This document shows, piece after piece, positions 44,909-54,134 of a stretch of DNA of 60,617 nucleotides (position 1 is the first letter of the stretch; each line of letters starts with the position of its first letter). Under the pieces are notes generated by a model. The model worked only from the letters and a program-made list of their open reading frames with translations. It was not told the origin of the DNA and did not search any database. This stretch comes from Bacteroidota bacterium. GTDB taxonomy: Bacteria; Bacteroidota; Bacteroidia; Bacteroidales; F082. Position numbers and translations under genes: made by a program. The stretch is taken from assembly GCA_018816765.1 (NCBI GenBank), contig JAHIUX010000025.1, positions 1 through 60,617 of the forward strand, read 5' to 3'.

Positions 44909-46972
44909 TTATTTTACTTCACTTCCCGGATGAAAATTTTCGGTGGGTTGCACAAAGCATAACTTTCCTTCGCTGTTTTCAGCCATCAGTATCATTCCAT
45001 TCGACTCAATACCCCTTAGCGCACGTGGGGCAAGGTTTACCAGCATACACACCTTTTGTCCGATGATGGCTTCAGGGCTGTAATATTCGGCAATGCCGCT
45101 CACAACGGTTCTTTTGTCAATTCCGGTGTCGATGGTAAGTTTGAGCAATTTCTTTGTTTTGGGAACAATTTCAGCCGCCAGAATGACGCCGGTGCGAATG
45201 TCCATGCGGGCAAAATCCTCATAGGCAATGAGCTCCTTCTGGGGTTTCGCCTGGGGTGTAACAGCCTGCTGGTTTGCCTTTTTCGTCTCCATCAGCTTCT
45301 GCACCTGCAGTTCGATCACCTCGTCTTCAATCTTCTCGAAGAGAAAAGCGGGCTGTCCAAGCTGGTGCCCTTCGCTGAGTAGCATGGTCTTTCCGGCTGT
45401 TTGCCAGTTAAGCCCGCCCAGGCCGATCATTTCCGACAATTTTTTGGCCGTGAAAGGCAGGAAAGGTTCGGCAAGCAGGCTGAGTTTAGCCACAACCTGT
45501 AAAGAAACAGCCAGGATTGTTTTCACCCTTTCAGGGTCAGTTTTGAATAGCTTCCAGGGTTCGTTTTCTGTCAGGTATTTATTCCCTAAACGGGCAAGGT
45601 TCATAAACTCGCCAAGGGCTTCACGGAAGCGGTAAGCTTCAATTGAGGCACCAATGCTGGCCGGAAAAGCATCCATCAGGGCAAGCACTTCATTGTCCTT
45701 TTCGGTGAGGTTTGCGGGTCCGGGAACGATGCCGTCAAAATACTTTTGCGTAAGCACCAGAGTACGGTTTACGAAATTTCCGAAAACGGCCAGTAACTCA
45801 TTGTTGTTTCGTGCCTGAAAATCACGCCAGGTGAAATCGTTGTCTTTGGTTTCGGGAGCATTGGCCGTGAGCACATAGCGCAGCACATCCTCTTTTCCGG
45901 GAAACTCATCGAGGTATTCGTGCAACCAGACAGCCCAGTTGCGCGAGGTGGAGATTTTGTCGCTTTCGAGGTTCAGAAACTCGTTGGCCGGCACATTTTC
46001 GGGCAGGATAAAGCTTCCTTCGCTCTTCAGCATGGCGGGGAAGATGATGCAGTGGAACACGATATTGTCTTTTCCAATGAAATGCACCAGCTTCGAATCC
46101 TTGCTTTTCCAGTAAGGCTGCCAGTCGATGCCTGTTTTCTCCGACCACTCCCGGGTGGCCGAAATATAGCCGATAGGCGCATCAAACCACACGTAGAGTA
46201 CCTTGCCTTCGGCATCTTCGAGCGGAACTTTGACGCCCCATTCGAGGTCGCGGGTGACCGCACGCGGCTGCAAACCCTGGTCAATCCACGATTTGCACTG
46301 TCCGTACACATTGGTTTTCCAGTCGTCTTTATGGCCTTCAACAATCCATTCGCGCAGCCAGCCTTCGGCCTGATCAAGCGGGAGATACCAGTGTTTTGTC
46401 TCCCTGAGCACCGGTACATTGCCACTGAGGGCTGAGCGCGGATTGATGAGGTCGAGTGGGCTCAGTGAAGTGCCACAGTTTTCACACTGGTCGCCATAAG
46501 CCCTTTCGAAACTGCAATGGGGGCACACACCGGTGATGTAGCGGTCGGCCAGAAATTGCTGGGCTTCCTCGTCAAAATATTGCTGCGATGTTTTTTCGAT
46601 AAACTCCCCTTTGTCATACAGGGTTTTAAAAAATGCCGAAGCGGTTTCGTGGTGAATGCTGGCCGAGGTCCGAGAGTACACATCGAAGGAGATGCCAAAG
46701 CGTTCGAAAGAATCCTTAATCATGTTGTGGTACTTATCCACGACTTCCTGCGGGCTGATGCCTTGCTGACGTGCCTTGATGGTGATAGGCACACCATGTT
46801 CGTCGGATCCGCCGATGAAAATCACGTCTTCGCCCTTCAGACGAAGGTAACGCACATAAATGTCGGCCGGAACATACACGCCGGCGAGGTGTCCGATATG
46901 AACCGGACCATTGGCATAAGGAAGGGCTGAGGTTACAGTGTAACGTTTGAATTGCTTATTTTTGGTCTCCAT
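44909..46972 (-). CDS. metG: Methionyl-tRNA synthetase with C-terminal tRNA-binding domain
   Basis: 687 residues. The class I HIGH motif is at 25-28 ([12 protein letters not shown]). A zinc knuckle (CPHC ... CENC) lies in the connective domain. The second signature reads KISTSRN (K339) instead of KMSKS, a variant known from this MetG subtype. The C-terminal ~110 residues form an EMAP/Trbp111-type domain ([14 protein letters not shown], then GIESNGMIL), which helps bind tRNA and dimerise. It charges initiator and elongator tRNA-Met. It diverges from ldcA. Confidence 0.96.
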   Translation of the reverse strand: METKNKQFKRYTVTSALPYANGPVHIGHLAGVYVPADIYVRYLRLKGEDVIFIGGSDEHGVPITIKARQQGISPQEVVDKYHNMIKDSFERFGISFDVYSRTSASIHHETASAFFKTLYDKGEFIEKTSQQYFDEEAQQFLADRYITGVCPHCSFERAYGDQCENCGTSLSPLDLINPRSALSGNVPVLRETKHWYLPLDQAEGWLREWIVEGHKDDWKTNVYGQCKSWIDQGLQPRAVTRDLEWGVKVPLEDAEGKVLYVWFDAPIGYISATREWSEKTGIDWQPYWKSKDSKLVHFIGKDNIVFHCIIFPAMLKSEGSFILPENVPANEFLNLESDKISTSRNWAVWLHEYLDEFPGKEDVLRYVLTANAPETKDNDFTWRDFQARNNNELLAVFGNFVNRTLVLTQKYFDGIVPGPANLTEKDNEVLALMDAFPASIGASIEAYRFREALGEFMNLARLGNKYLTENEPWKLFKTDPERVKTILAVSLQVVAKLSLLAEPFLPFTAKKLSEMIGLGGLNWQTAGKTMLLSEGHQLGQPAFLFEKIEDEVIELQVQKLMETKKANQQAVTPQAKPQKELIAYEDFARMDIRTGVILAAEIVPKTKKLLKLTIDTGIDKRTVVSGIAEYYSPEAIIGQKVCMLVNLAPRALRGIESNGMILMAENSEGKLCFVQPTENFHPGSEVK

Positions 46973-47000
46973 AAGAATATTGCATTGCCGATTGAAGCGG

Positions 47001-47008
47001 CAAAGTTA
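47001..47008 (-). promoter_or_regulatory. -7 element of metG
   Basis: TAACTTTG on the minus strand, an exact match, 29 bases before the metG ATG, within the short divergent region with ldcA. Confidence 0.5.
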
Positions 47009-47023
47009 ACCAATACTTTGACA

Positions 47024-47935
47024 ATGAGAATGCCCCCCGTTTTGCAAAAGGGTGATATCATCGCACTGGCAGCGCCAGCCCGCTATCTCGATGAACAGGA
47101 TGTTGAACACGCCCTTGCACTGGTGCGCAATGAAGGCTTCAACATCAGAACCGACAGGGATATCTACCTGAAAAACAACACCTTTGCCGGTACCGACCAG
47201 GAACGCTGTGCACATCTGCAAAAACTGCTCGACGACGATGTGGTAAAGGCCATTCTTTTTGTGCGTGGCGGCTATGGCAGCGTACGGATTATCGATTTGC
47301 TCGATTTCACCCGCTTTTCACAGCGCCCGAAATGGCTCATCGGTTACAGCGACATCACCGTTTTTCACGCTCACCTGCAACGACAGTTCGCCATGCAAAG
47401 CCTGCATGCCAGCATGCCCATCAACTTTCCGACAAATACGCCTGCGGCGCTCAGCAGCCTGTTCGCCTGCCTGCAGGGTCATCCGGAAAGTTATGCTGTG
47501 ACTGCGCATCCGGCAAACAGGCGGGGAACAGCTTCAGGCATCCTGACAGGCGGCAACCTTTCGGTGTTGTATAGCCTGCTGGGCTCTTGTTCCTTCCCCG
47601 ATACAAAGGATGCCATATTGTTTTTGGAAGATATTGATGAGTACCTGTATCACATTGACAGGATGATTATTGCGCTGAAACGGGCAGGTGTTTTTGAGCA
47701 TATCGCAGGGCTGGTCATTGGTGGAATGACCGGCATGAAGGACAATACCATTAGGTTCGGACACAGCGCGGAAGAGATCATCACCGAACAGCTGCAAGAC
47801 TTCTCATTTCCGGTCTGCTGCGGGTTTCCGGCGGGGCATATTTCCGACAACAGGGCGCTGATCATGGGAAGACGGTACACCCTCGAGGTGGGTGATTCAG
47901 GCGCCAGCCTGCGCCCCGCCGAAGAAATTACGTAA
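47024..47935 (+). CDS. LD-carboxypeptidase (S66 family)
   Basis: 303 residues from ATG 47024 (MRMPPVLQKGD). A frame start at TTG 46952 would overlap metG and is rejected. S66 motifs: FVRGGYGSVRIID, GYSDITVF with the likely nucleophile S109, LEDIDEYLYHIDR with E202, and FPAGHISDNRAL with H272. The enzyme trims the terminal D-alanine from tetrapeptides in peptidoglycan recycling, in the cytoplasm since no signal peptide is seen. yraN follows 42 bases later. Confidence 0.92.
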   Translation: MRMPPVLQKGDIIALAAPARYLDEQDVEHALALVRNEGFNIRTDRDIYLKNNTFAGTDQERCAHLQKLLDDDVVKAILFVRGGYGSVRIIDLLDFTRFSQRPKWLIGYSDITVFHAHLQRQFAMQSLHASMPINFPTNTPAALSSLFACLQGHPESYAVTAHPANRRGTASGILTGGNLSVLYSLLGSCSFPDTKDAILFLEDIDEYLYHIDRMIIALKRAGVFEHIAGLVIGGMTGMKDNTIRFGHSAEEIITEQLQDFSFPVCCGFPAGHISDNRALIMGRRYTLEVGDSGASLRPAEEIT

Positions 47936-47977
47936 TTGCAGGCAGATGGCCAAAACACAGATCAAACATATATAGCC

Positions 47978-48340
47978 ATGGCTGATCACAATGAACTGGG
48001 TAAAATAGGGGAGGAGATGGCCCGCAAGCATTTACGCGGCCTGGGCTACCGTATCCTCGATGTGAACTGGCATTATGGCCGTGAGGAAATCGACATCGTG
48101 GCCATGGACGGACCAATGCTGGTGGTGGTGGAAGTAAAAACAAGGGCAAGCAGCGAATTCGGCGAGCCGGAATTTGCCGTAAACAAAAAAAAACAGCGAT
48201 CCATTGTGCGTGTAGCAGATGCTTATATCCAGGAAAAAAACCTGGATCTTGAAACACGCTTCGACATCATTTCGGTACTCATCACATCCGCCGACAAAAA
48301 ACTGCATCACATCACTGATGCCTTTTATCCGACAATGTAG
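47978..48340 (+). CDS. YraN / UPF0102 family endonuclease-like protein
   Basis: 120 residues from ATG 47978 (MADHNELGKIGEE). The PD-(D/E)xK core is visible: GYRILDVNWHYGREEIDIVA with the Asp, then VVVEVKTRA with Glu and Lys. The family has a Holliday-junction-resolvase-like fold, but its cellular role is unsettled. The last 29 bases overlap the 3' end of the PH-like gene on the other strand. Confidence 0.9.
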   Translation: MADHNELGKIGEEMARKHLRGLGYRILDVNWHYGREEIDIVAMDGPMLVVVEVKTRASSEFGEPEFAVNKKKQRSIVRVADAYIQEKNLDLETRFDIISVLITSADKKLHHITDAFYPTM

Positions 48341-48761
48341 CGATGGCCTTTTCAATATCATCAGGCACAATGATGGCCGGATTGAGTGCCTTCAGCTGCA
48401 TCATGAAGCCCGTTTTATCCCTTGGTGAAACATACTGGTGTTTGCGTTTACCGTAGCATATATCGAGCCTGTTGAGCGAAGCTGCCGGAGCGCTCATCAC
48501 ATTGTTGCTGGGCCTGATGGCTGTAATTGACCCAATGCTGATGGTTTGTGAAAAAAAGAAACCACTTCGCATCAGGAGTTCATCGCCGGTAATGGTGTAA
48601 TCGGTATTCAGACACAGGTGAACGATGAAAAGCATCACTGCCAGGTTGATGAACAGGGCCGGCCAGATACCTGCCAACACATACAGTACTGATGTTCCCC
48701 CGAGAAGTATGCCCGGAATGAGCATGATGGTAGTTCCGATGGCCGATGGATAGGTTTTCAT
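48312..48761 (-). CDS. Small membrane protein with bacterial PH-like domain
   Basis: 149 residues: two adjacent TM helices (about 9-50) followed by a soluble domain with strands (DYTITGDELLMRSGFF, ISIGSITAIRPSNN, DICYGKRKHQYVSPRDK) and a final helix, the pattern of bacterial PH-domain membrane proteins. It probably faces the cytoplasm; function unknown. The end overlaps yraN convergently by 29 bases. Confidence 0.65.
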   Translation of the reverse strand: MKTYPSAIGTTIMLIPGILLGGTSVLYVLAGIWPALFINLAVMLFIVHLCLNTDYTITGDELLMRSGFFFSQTISIGSITAIRPSNNVMSAPAASLNRLDICYGKRKHQYVSPRDKTGFMMQLKALNPAIIVPDDIEKAIATLSDKRHQ

Positions 48762-48793
48762 AAATGACAGGCAAACTTAACACAAATGCCCGT

Positions 48794-49906
48794 TTACTGC
48801 ACATCCCTGAACACCAGCAAAGGAATTTCGCTCTGGAACAGTATCTTTCGTGTCAGTCCCGGTTTCAGCAGCTGTGAAATCAGGCTGCGTTTGTGCGACA
48901 CCAGTGAAATCACGTCGATCTGTTTTTCCTGCACAAAACTTTCGATGCCTTCGAGCAGGTCGCCACTTTCAATCAGGCCGCATTCAATGTTAAATGTGCT
49001 GTATTCCCTGTCGAAATGTTCGCGCATTTTCTTCATCCTGGCTTCATCGAGCACAACACTGTCGGCAATATGCACATGCACACAATAGATTTTCACCTTA
49101 AAGGGTCTGACAAAGGCAATCAGCTTGTGGAGATTAATGAAGTCACTGTCGTCGAAGTTAGTGATATACATAATCCGGCTGGGTTGCTCAAAGGCTTCAG
49201 CATCATAGTGCAGCGGAATGGTGAGCACCGGCACCCTGCATTTTTCAATGACTTTTGCGGTGGTGCTGCCCATCATGACATGGCCTTCATGGGCCTTACC
49301 CCTCGTGCCCATCACCAGCAGGCCGGGCTTGTACTCATCGGCCATTTGCAGGATTTCGTCGATGGCAATGCCCCTTATGAGTTTGTAATCGATGTGGGTT
49401 CCCCTGATCTTTTCCTTTCTCACCCGTTGTTTAAGCTCATTACAGAGGCTTTCGATGCGTTGCCTGGCCTCGTCTTCCTGTTCTTTCAACAGGCCTTCAA
49501 AATTGACCTGATACGCATAAACTTCGTTAAACACGATGGGTTCTCCGGCCTGGCTGAACCAAACATGCACCAGCCTGATGTCGGCCTTGAGCACCCTGGC
49601 AAGTTCCAGCGCATACCGTGCCGCCTTGATGCTCATGGGCGAAAAGTCGATGGGTACCATGATGCGCCTGATGCTGCGCAGTGTTTTCATAAACACCTCC
49701 TTGCCCTCGCCCGATGCCTGTTCCACTTCCTCCACAATGTTGAAAGCCGCAGCAGCATCTTTTTCGCTGATCCTTACCTCGACACCGTTCGGATCGCCAA
49801 TATTGGCAAGAAAACATGGAATACCGGCCATTTCGAGCCGGCTTTTCAGCAAAATGGACCTGGCGTAAGTTTGGCTGGCAATTGTTACGAAGTTGTATGC
49901 TTCCAT
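48794..49906 (-). CDS. Universal stress protein, tandem Usp domains with DUF2007-like N-terminus
   Basis: 370 residues. Residues 1-70 (MEAYNFVTIASQTYARSIL, then GDPNGVEVRISEKDAAAAF) resemble the small DUF2007 signal-transducing domain. Residues about 80-235 form a UspA domain (IMVPIDFSPMSIKAARYAL ... VMGTRGK, then MMGSTTAKVIEK), with the ATP-binding GxxG-type loop partly kept. Residues about 240-370 form a second, less conserved Usp domain (YITNFDDSDFINLHK, then SLVSHKRSLISQLL). The N-terminal addition is unusual for tandem Usp proteins. A stress-survival or regulatory role is inferred. It is a single gene. Confidence 0.8.
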   Translation of the reverse strand: MEAYNFVTIASQTYARSILLKSRLEMAGIPCFLANIGDPNGVEVRISEKDAAAAFNIVEEVEQASGEGKEVFMKTLRSIRRIMVPIDFSPMSIKAARYALELARVLKADIRLVHVWFSQAGEPIVFNEVYAYQVNFEGLLKEQEDEARQRIESLCNELKQRVRKEKIRGTHIDYKLIRGIAIDEILQMADEYKPGLLVMGTRGKAHEGHVMMGSTTAKVIEKCRVPVLTIPLHYDAEAFEQPSRIMYITNFDDSDFINLHKLIAFVRPFKVKIYCVHVHIADSVVLDEARMKKMREHFDREYSTFNIECGLIESGDLLEGIESFVQEKQIDVISLVSHKRSLISQLLKPGLTRKILFQSEIPLLVFRDVQ

Positions 49907-50091
49907 AAACCCTGATTTGTTCCGCTAAGTTAGTCATAACCACACACGTTTGCTGTTTTTCAGGCCAAATATTTTAGATCCGCACTGTTTTTTGGGTGAT
50001 TGCTGTCCTGAAAATTGGTCCATATGCCTGCTTTAATCACAGCTTTTGAGGCTAAAACACCGGCGGCTTCGTTTCATGTGCATTTTCCAAC

Positions 50092-50099
50092 TATCTTTG
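50092..50099 (+). promoter_or_regulatory. -7 element of the RluB-type gene
   Basis: TATCTTTG followed by C, an exact match, 20 bases before ATG 50120. The longer frame from 50015 begins upstream of it. Confidence 0.6.
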
Positions 50100-50119
50100 C
50101 ACCCCCAAATTCATTGACA

Positions 50120-51622
50120 ATGAATCAAAAAGACAAATCGGGCAAAAGGCCCCGCATCGTGAAAGTGACGGTAAAGAAAGCTTCGGAGAAAAGACCTCCG
50201 AAAACAGAAGGATATTCACGTCCCGGAACGGACAGGCCCTATGCTGACCGCGATGGAAGACCCGCTGAGAAAAGACGGGATGATAAGCCATCCTATGGCG
50301 ACAGAAACGACCAGAAAAAAAGCTACAATAAGGCGGGTGCTGAGAAAGCGTCGGGTGCAAGATCAGGTGATTATAAGCCGGCAAAAGGTGCTTACCGCGA
50401 CAAGACCGAATATAGCGACAAGGCCGCAACAGGCAAAACTTACCGCAAAGCCGGTGCTGATTCGGGAGCAACACGTGCGGAGGACATGGGATCGGGTGGG
50501 GGAGGATCTCGTGTGAAATCGTCCTACGGCGACCGTCCTGCCCACAAAAAGACCTATACCAAAGCTGAATCATACAAACCCAAAGGATCAGGAAAAGCCG
50601 AACAGGGTTCCGATGCGGGAGCTTACCACGAAAAGCCCGCCTATGGTGACAAGCCGGCTCCACGAAAGACTTACGGAAAAGCAGTTGGTGGCAAAGCAAC
50701 ACGGACAGGATCAGCAGATCACGGTCCGGAAAAAAGAAGTTACAGCGACAAGCCGGCCAAAGGAGGTTACCGCTCAAAGGAGCGTGATGAACATGACCGG
50801 CCTAAGGCTGGCGGAAGCCGCAAAACATACCCTGCACGCAACGAAAGACCCGGAAGACCTTCATCAGCTGAAAAACGTGGTTCGGGAGAGAGAAAGGGCG
50901 GTGCCGACGGACTGATCAGGCTGAACAAATACCTGGCTGATGCCGGTGTGTGCTCAAGGCGCGAAGCCGATGACCTCATCAAGGCAGGTGTGGTTACGGT
51001 AAACGGTAAAATTGTCAATGAAGTCGGCACCAAGGTAAGGCCCGAAGACAAGGTGATTTATGGCGGACAAACCCTGAGCCGCGAAAAATTACGTTATGTG
51101 TTGCTGAATAAACCAAAGGGCTATATCACAACCTCTGACGATCCTTTCGACAGGAAAACAGTCATGGAACTCGTAAAAGACGCCTGCTCCGAAAGGATTT
51201 ATCCCGTTGGCCGGCTCGACAGAAACACCCTCGGCCTGCTGTTGTTTACCAATGATGGCGAACTGGCCAAAAAACTGATGCATCCGCGCTTCGGCGTTAA
51301 AAAACTCTATCACGTTGAGCTCGACAAGCCCCTTACAAAAGCCGATTTACTTAAAATAGCCGAGGGCGTTGAACTGGAAGACGGTCTGGCTGAAGTGGAT
51401 AAAATTGCCTGGGTCGAAAAGGTAGAATCAAAAAACGAGGTCGGCATTGAGTTGCACTCGGGGAAAAACAGGATTGTCAGGCGTATTTTTGAGCATATGG
51501 GCTATAAGGTGGTCAAGCTCGACCGCGTGATCTTTGGCGGGCTCACCAAACTCAACCTGAACCGTGGCCGTCACCGTCACCTCACACCAAAAGAAATTGC
51601 CATGCTGAAAATGATCAAATAA
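50120..51622 (+). CDS. rRNA pseudouridine synthase (RluB-type) with long repetitive basic N-terminus
   Basis: 500 residues from ATG 50120. Residues about 265-320 are an S4 RNA-binding domain (GLIRLNKYLADAGVCSRRE), and about 325-500 are the RsuA/RluB-type catalytic domain, with the catalytic Asp D367 in GRLDRNTLGLLLF and a later KNRIVRRIFEHMGY. It makes pseudouridine in rRNA, probably in 23S helix 89 as RluB does. Residues 1-264 are low-complexity and strongly basic (Lys, Arg, Gly, Tyr, Asp), with five repeats described separately; this part is probably disordered and RNA-binding. A terminator follows at 51645. Confidence 0.88.
   Translation: MNQKDKSGKRPRIVKVTVKKASEKRPPKTEGYSRPGTDRPYADRDGRPAEKRRDDKPSYGDRNDQKKSYNKAGAEKASGARSGDYKPAKGAYRDKTEYSDKAATGKTYRKAGADSGATRAEDMGSGGGGSRVKSSYGDRPAHKKTYTKAESYKPKGSGKAEQGSDAGAYHEKPAYGDKPAPRKTYGKAVGGKATRTGSADHGPEKRSYSDKPAKGGYRSKERDEHDRPKAGGSRKTYPARNERPGRPSSAEKRGSGERKGGADGLIRLNKYLADAGVCSRREADDLIKAGVVTVNGKIVNEVGTKVRPEDKVIYGGQTLSREKLRYVLLNKPKGYITTSDDPFDRKTVMELVKDACSERIYPVGRLDRNTLGLLLFTNDGELAKKLMHPRFGVKKLYHVELDKPLTKADLLKIAEGVELEDGLAEVDKIAWVEKVESKNEVGIELHSGKNRIVRRIFEHMGYKVVKLDRVIFGGLTKLNLNRGRHRHLTPKEIAMLKMIK
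50291..50785 (+). repeat. Tandem ~38-residue coding repeats in the RluB-type gene
   Basis: Five copies of a core like (S/A)YGDKPAxxKTYxKA begin near residues 58, 97, 135, 174 and 207, that is, about every 33-39 residues (115 bases). Examples: SYGDRNDQKKSYNKAG, SYGDRPAHKKTYTKAE, AYGDKPAPRKTYGKAV. The bases have diverged, so the copies are old or under protein-level selection. Confidence 0.75.
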
Positions 51623-51644
51623 GCTGGTTAATTACCCCAATAAA

Positions 51645-51678
51645 AAAAAGCTGGAAACCGTATGATTTCCAGCTTTTT
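51645..51678. terminator. Bidirectional terminator between the pseudouridine synthase and S46 genes
   Basis: AAAAAGCTGGAAA, eight-base loop, TTTCCAGCTTTTT: a 13-bp perfect stem with A and T tracts at its base, serving both convergent genes. Confidence 0.85.
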
Positions 51679-51697
51679 GCTTTATATACCCACAGGC

Positions 51698-53959
51698 CTA
51701 CTTTGCAGCTGCCTCAACCCTGATGGGTTCAGGCATGGCCTTGTGAATTTCAAGTTCGTCGATCAGGTTTGAGGCGCCTGCATACTTATCAATGATGAAC
51801 AACACATAGCGGATGTCGACATTGATGGTGCGTTGCAGCTCAGGCTCGAATGCGATATCGCCACTCATGGCTTCCCAGTTGCCGTCGAAAGCAATACCGA
51901 TCAGTTCGCCTTTTCCGTTGATTACCGGACTGCCCGAATTGCCGCCGGTGATATCATTGGTTGACAGGAAGCAAACCCTGAGGGTGCCATTCTCGGCATA
52001 GGGTCCGAAATCCTTGGTTTCGATCAGCTTCATCAACTTTTCAGGTACAATGAATTCGTCGTTTTTAGGATCCTCTTTTTCCACAATACCATTCATGGTG
52101 GTGAAGTAGTTGTAGCGTATGGCATCGGCAGCCTGGTAATCCTGCACGGTTCCGTACGACATGCGCATGGTTGAATTGGCATCAGGATAGAACACCTTGT
52201 CGGGCTGCATTTCCATCAATCCGGCAACAAACAACCTTTTTGCCGTACTGAGTGAGGCAGATGCGGCCTGGTATCCTCCGGCAACTTCCATGATCTTTGA
52301 GGTGAGGGCCTGCGACAACATAAATGCCGGGTCTTTTTCAAGGGTCTTGCGTTTGGGCGCGTTTAAGAAAGCATTAAGCTTTGCTTCGCTGGCAAAAATT
52401 GAATTGTCGAACACATATTCTGCATAGGCGCCAAAGTCACCGCCAAAGCGGTTAAAGTTCTGGAATACCATTTCAGGCTGCATCAGCACAGGCACATTGT
52501 TGTAATATTCGGCCATCATGAGCGCCATTACCTTTTTGTCGGCAGGGGCGTAATAATCCTTGAAGTGTTCCTTAATGGATTCGCGCAAGCCTTCGATGGC
52601 TGCTTCAACCTGCTTGTTTTTTTCTGCTTCCTGTTTGGCAGCCATATCCTTGTCTTTCGGCCTGTCTTTTTTATCCACAGGTTCGAGCAGGGAGTAGAGT
52701 CCGCTGAATTCCTGGGCCAGGCCAGTGATTTCGGCTCCGCTCATACCGGCAATGCTGGTATACAACAAAGGCGAAATGGTTTCGCCCATGGCCTTGTATC
52801 CTTTTTCCATTTCAGCCAACACATTGCCATACTTATCTTTACGTGCCTGATCCATGTTTACCCAGTTGGTAAAGGCAACTTCAAGTTCCTGTTTCTTACC
52901 GAACACATCCAGCTTTTTCAGTCCGCGGGTCTGTCCGATGAGGTATTTCCAGGTATTGGCCGTAACGGCATATTTTGATGCGTACTGAATCTTGACATTC
53001 TGGTCAGCATCCATGAATTCTTTCCATGTTTCCAGTTTTTTTCCGAACAATCCGATGATGGCCGGAAACTGCTTTTCGAGGTTGAAGGTCACGCCATAGG
53101 AGGTCAGGTAGCGGTCGGTCGATCCGGGATATCCCCAAACCATGGCAAAGTCGTCTTTTTTAACGCCATCGAGGCTGATGGGGAGGAAATGCTTTGGCTT
53201 GAGCGGAATGTTTTCGGGAGCGTAGTCGGCAGGTGATCCATCGGGGGCTGTATACACCCTGAAGATGCTGAAATCGCCGGTGTGACGGGGCCACATCCAG
53301 TTGTCGGTGTCGCCTCCGAATTTACCTACTGCTGAGGGAGGTGTTCCAACGAGGCGAACATCGCGGAAAACTTCGTACACAAACAGGTAATATTCATTGC
53401 CTTCGTAGAAGCTCTTGACAACCACATTGTACCTGCCATCGGCTGAGGCTTCTTTTTTCAGCTTACCGCTGATTTTCCTGATCGTTGCTGAGCGTTCTTC
53501 GGCCGACATGCCATCATTCAGCTGAGGCATAATGCTGTCGGTGATGTTCTCCATCCTGACAAGGAAAGAAGCCGTCAATGCCTCGTTGGGCAATTCTTCT
53601 TCCTTGCTTTTGGCCCAGAAACCATGGGTCAGGTAGTCTTTTTCGATCGAGCTGTGCTTTTGAATCACATCGTAACCGCAGTGGTGATTGGTAAACATCA
53701 ATCCCTGATCCGATACAATTTCGCCTGAGCAAAAATACCCATTGGGGGTCGGGCTGTTCGACAAACCAACAATGGCATCTTTCAAACTCGAATTGTTGAT
53801 GCTGTAAATTTCTTCCGGAGTGAGTTTAAGGCCGGCCTTCTCCATATCCACATAGTTCAGGCGCTTGACCAGCATGGGAAGCCACATGCCTTCGTCGGCA
53901 AACAAAGGGCCAACTGATCCCAGCAGGCATAGTGCCAGGAAAATCATCAGTTTTTTCAT
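51698..53959 (-). CDS. S46 family dipeptidyl peptidase, DPP7-like
   Basis: 753 residues, signal peptide 1-21. Chymotrypsin-fold S46 motifs: TNHHC (H92/H93), GGDTDNWMW (D217/D219) and TGGNSGSPV (S675). In P. gingivalis the residue 18 after the serine is Arg in DPP11 (acidic P1) and Gly in DPP7 (broad or hydrophobic P1); here it is Gly693 in FDGNWE, so a DPP7-like preference is inferred. It releases dipeptides from oligopeptides in the periplasm. There is no T9SS tail. It lies downstream of the M49-like gene on the same strand, with a 175-base gap containing a hairpin. Confidence 0.9.
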   Translation of the reverse strand: MKKLMIFLALCLLGSVGPLFADEGMWLPMLVKRLNYVDMEKAGLKLTPEEIYSINNSSLKDAIVGLSNSPTPNGYFCSGEIVSDQGLMFTNHHCGYDVIQKHSSIEKDYLTHGFWAKSKEEELPNEALTASFLVRMENITDSIMPQLNDGMSAEERSATIRKISGKLKKEASADGRYNVVVKSFYEGNEYYLFVYEVFRDVRLVGTPPSAVGKFGGDTDNWMWPRHTGDFSIFRVYTAPDGSPADYAPENIPLKPKHFLPISLDGVKKDDFAMVWGYPGSTDRYLTSYGVTFNLEKQFPAIIGLFGKKLETWKEFMDADQNVKIQYASKYAVTANTWKYLIGQTRGLKKLDVFGKKQELEVAFTNWVNMDQARKDKYGNVLAEMEKGYKAMGETISPLLYTSIAGMSGAEITGLAQEFSGLYSLLEPVDKKDRPKDKDMAAKQEAEKNKQVEAAIEGLRESIKEHFKDYYAPADKKVMALMMAEYYNNVPVLMQPEMVFQNFNRFGGDFGAYAEYVFDNSIFASEAKLNAFLNAPKRKTLEKDPAFMLSQALTSKIMEVAGGYQAASASLSTAKRLFVAGLMEMQPDKVFYPDANSTMRMSYGTVQDYQAADAIRYNYFTTMNGIVEKEDPKNDEFIVPEKLMKLIETKDFGPYAENGTLRVCFLSTNDITGGNSGSPVINGKGELIGIAFDGNWEAMSGDIAFEPELQRTINVDIRYVLFIIDKYAGASNLIDELEIHKAMPEPIRVEAAAK

Positions 53960-54040
53960 AAAAGGGGTTTTTCAGTTTGAAACAATATTGAACTTTATAA
54001 AGTAAATGTTTGAATGATCATATGTTATGCCAAATAACAC

Positions 54041-54079
54041 AACAGGTTGCCTGACAAATATTTGTGAAGACAACCTGTT
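54041..54079 (-). terminator. Hairpin between the M49-like and S46 genes
   Basis: AACAGGTTG (54041-54049) and CAACCTGTT (54071-54079) with an inner ACAAATATTTGT palindrome. It could end the M49-like transcript or protect the S46 mRNA; the T run is weak. A second small stem (TGTTCA/TGAACA, 54118-54133) touches the end of the M49-like gene. Confidence 0.45.
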
Positions 54080-54134
54080 CATGTTTCAGCTAAAATTGTT
54101 CGCAATAGATCAGCAGGTGTTCATTTTTGAACAT

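Noticed and set aside
50015-50119. Start of the pseudouridine synthase at 50015
   Set aside because: The 35 extra residues cross the TATCTTTG promoter box and have a different composition from the Lys/Arg-rich N-terminus.
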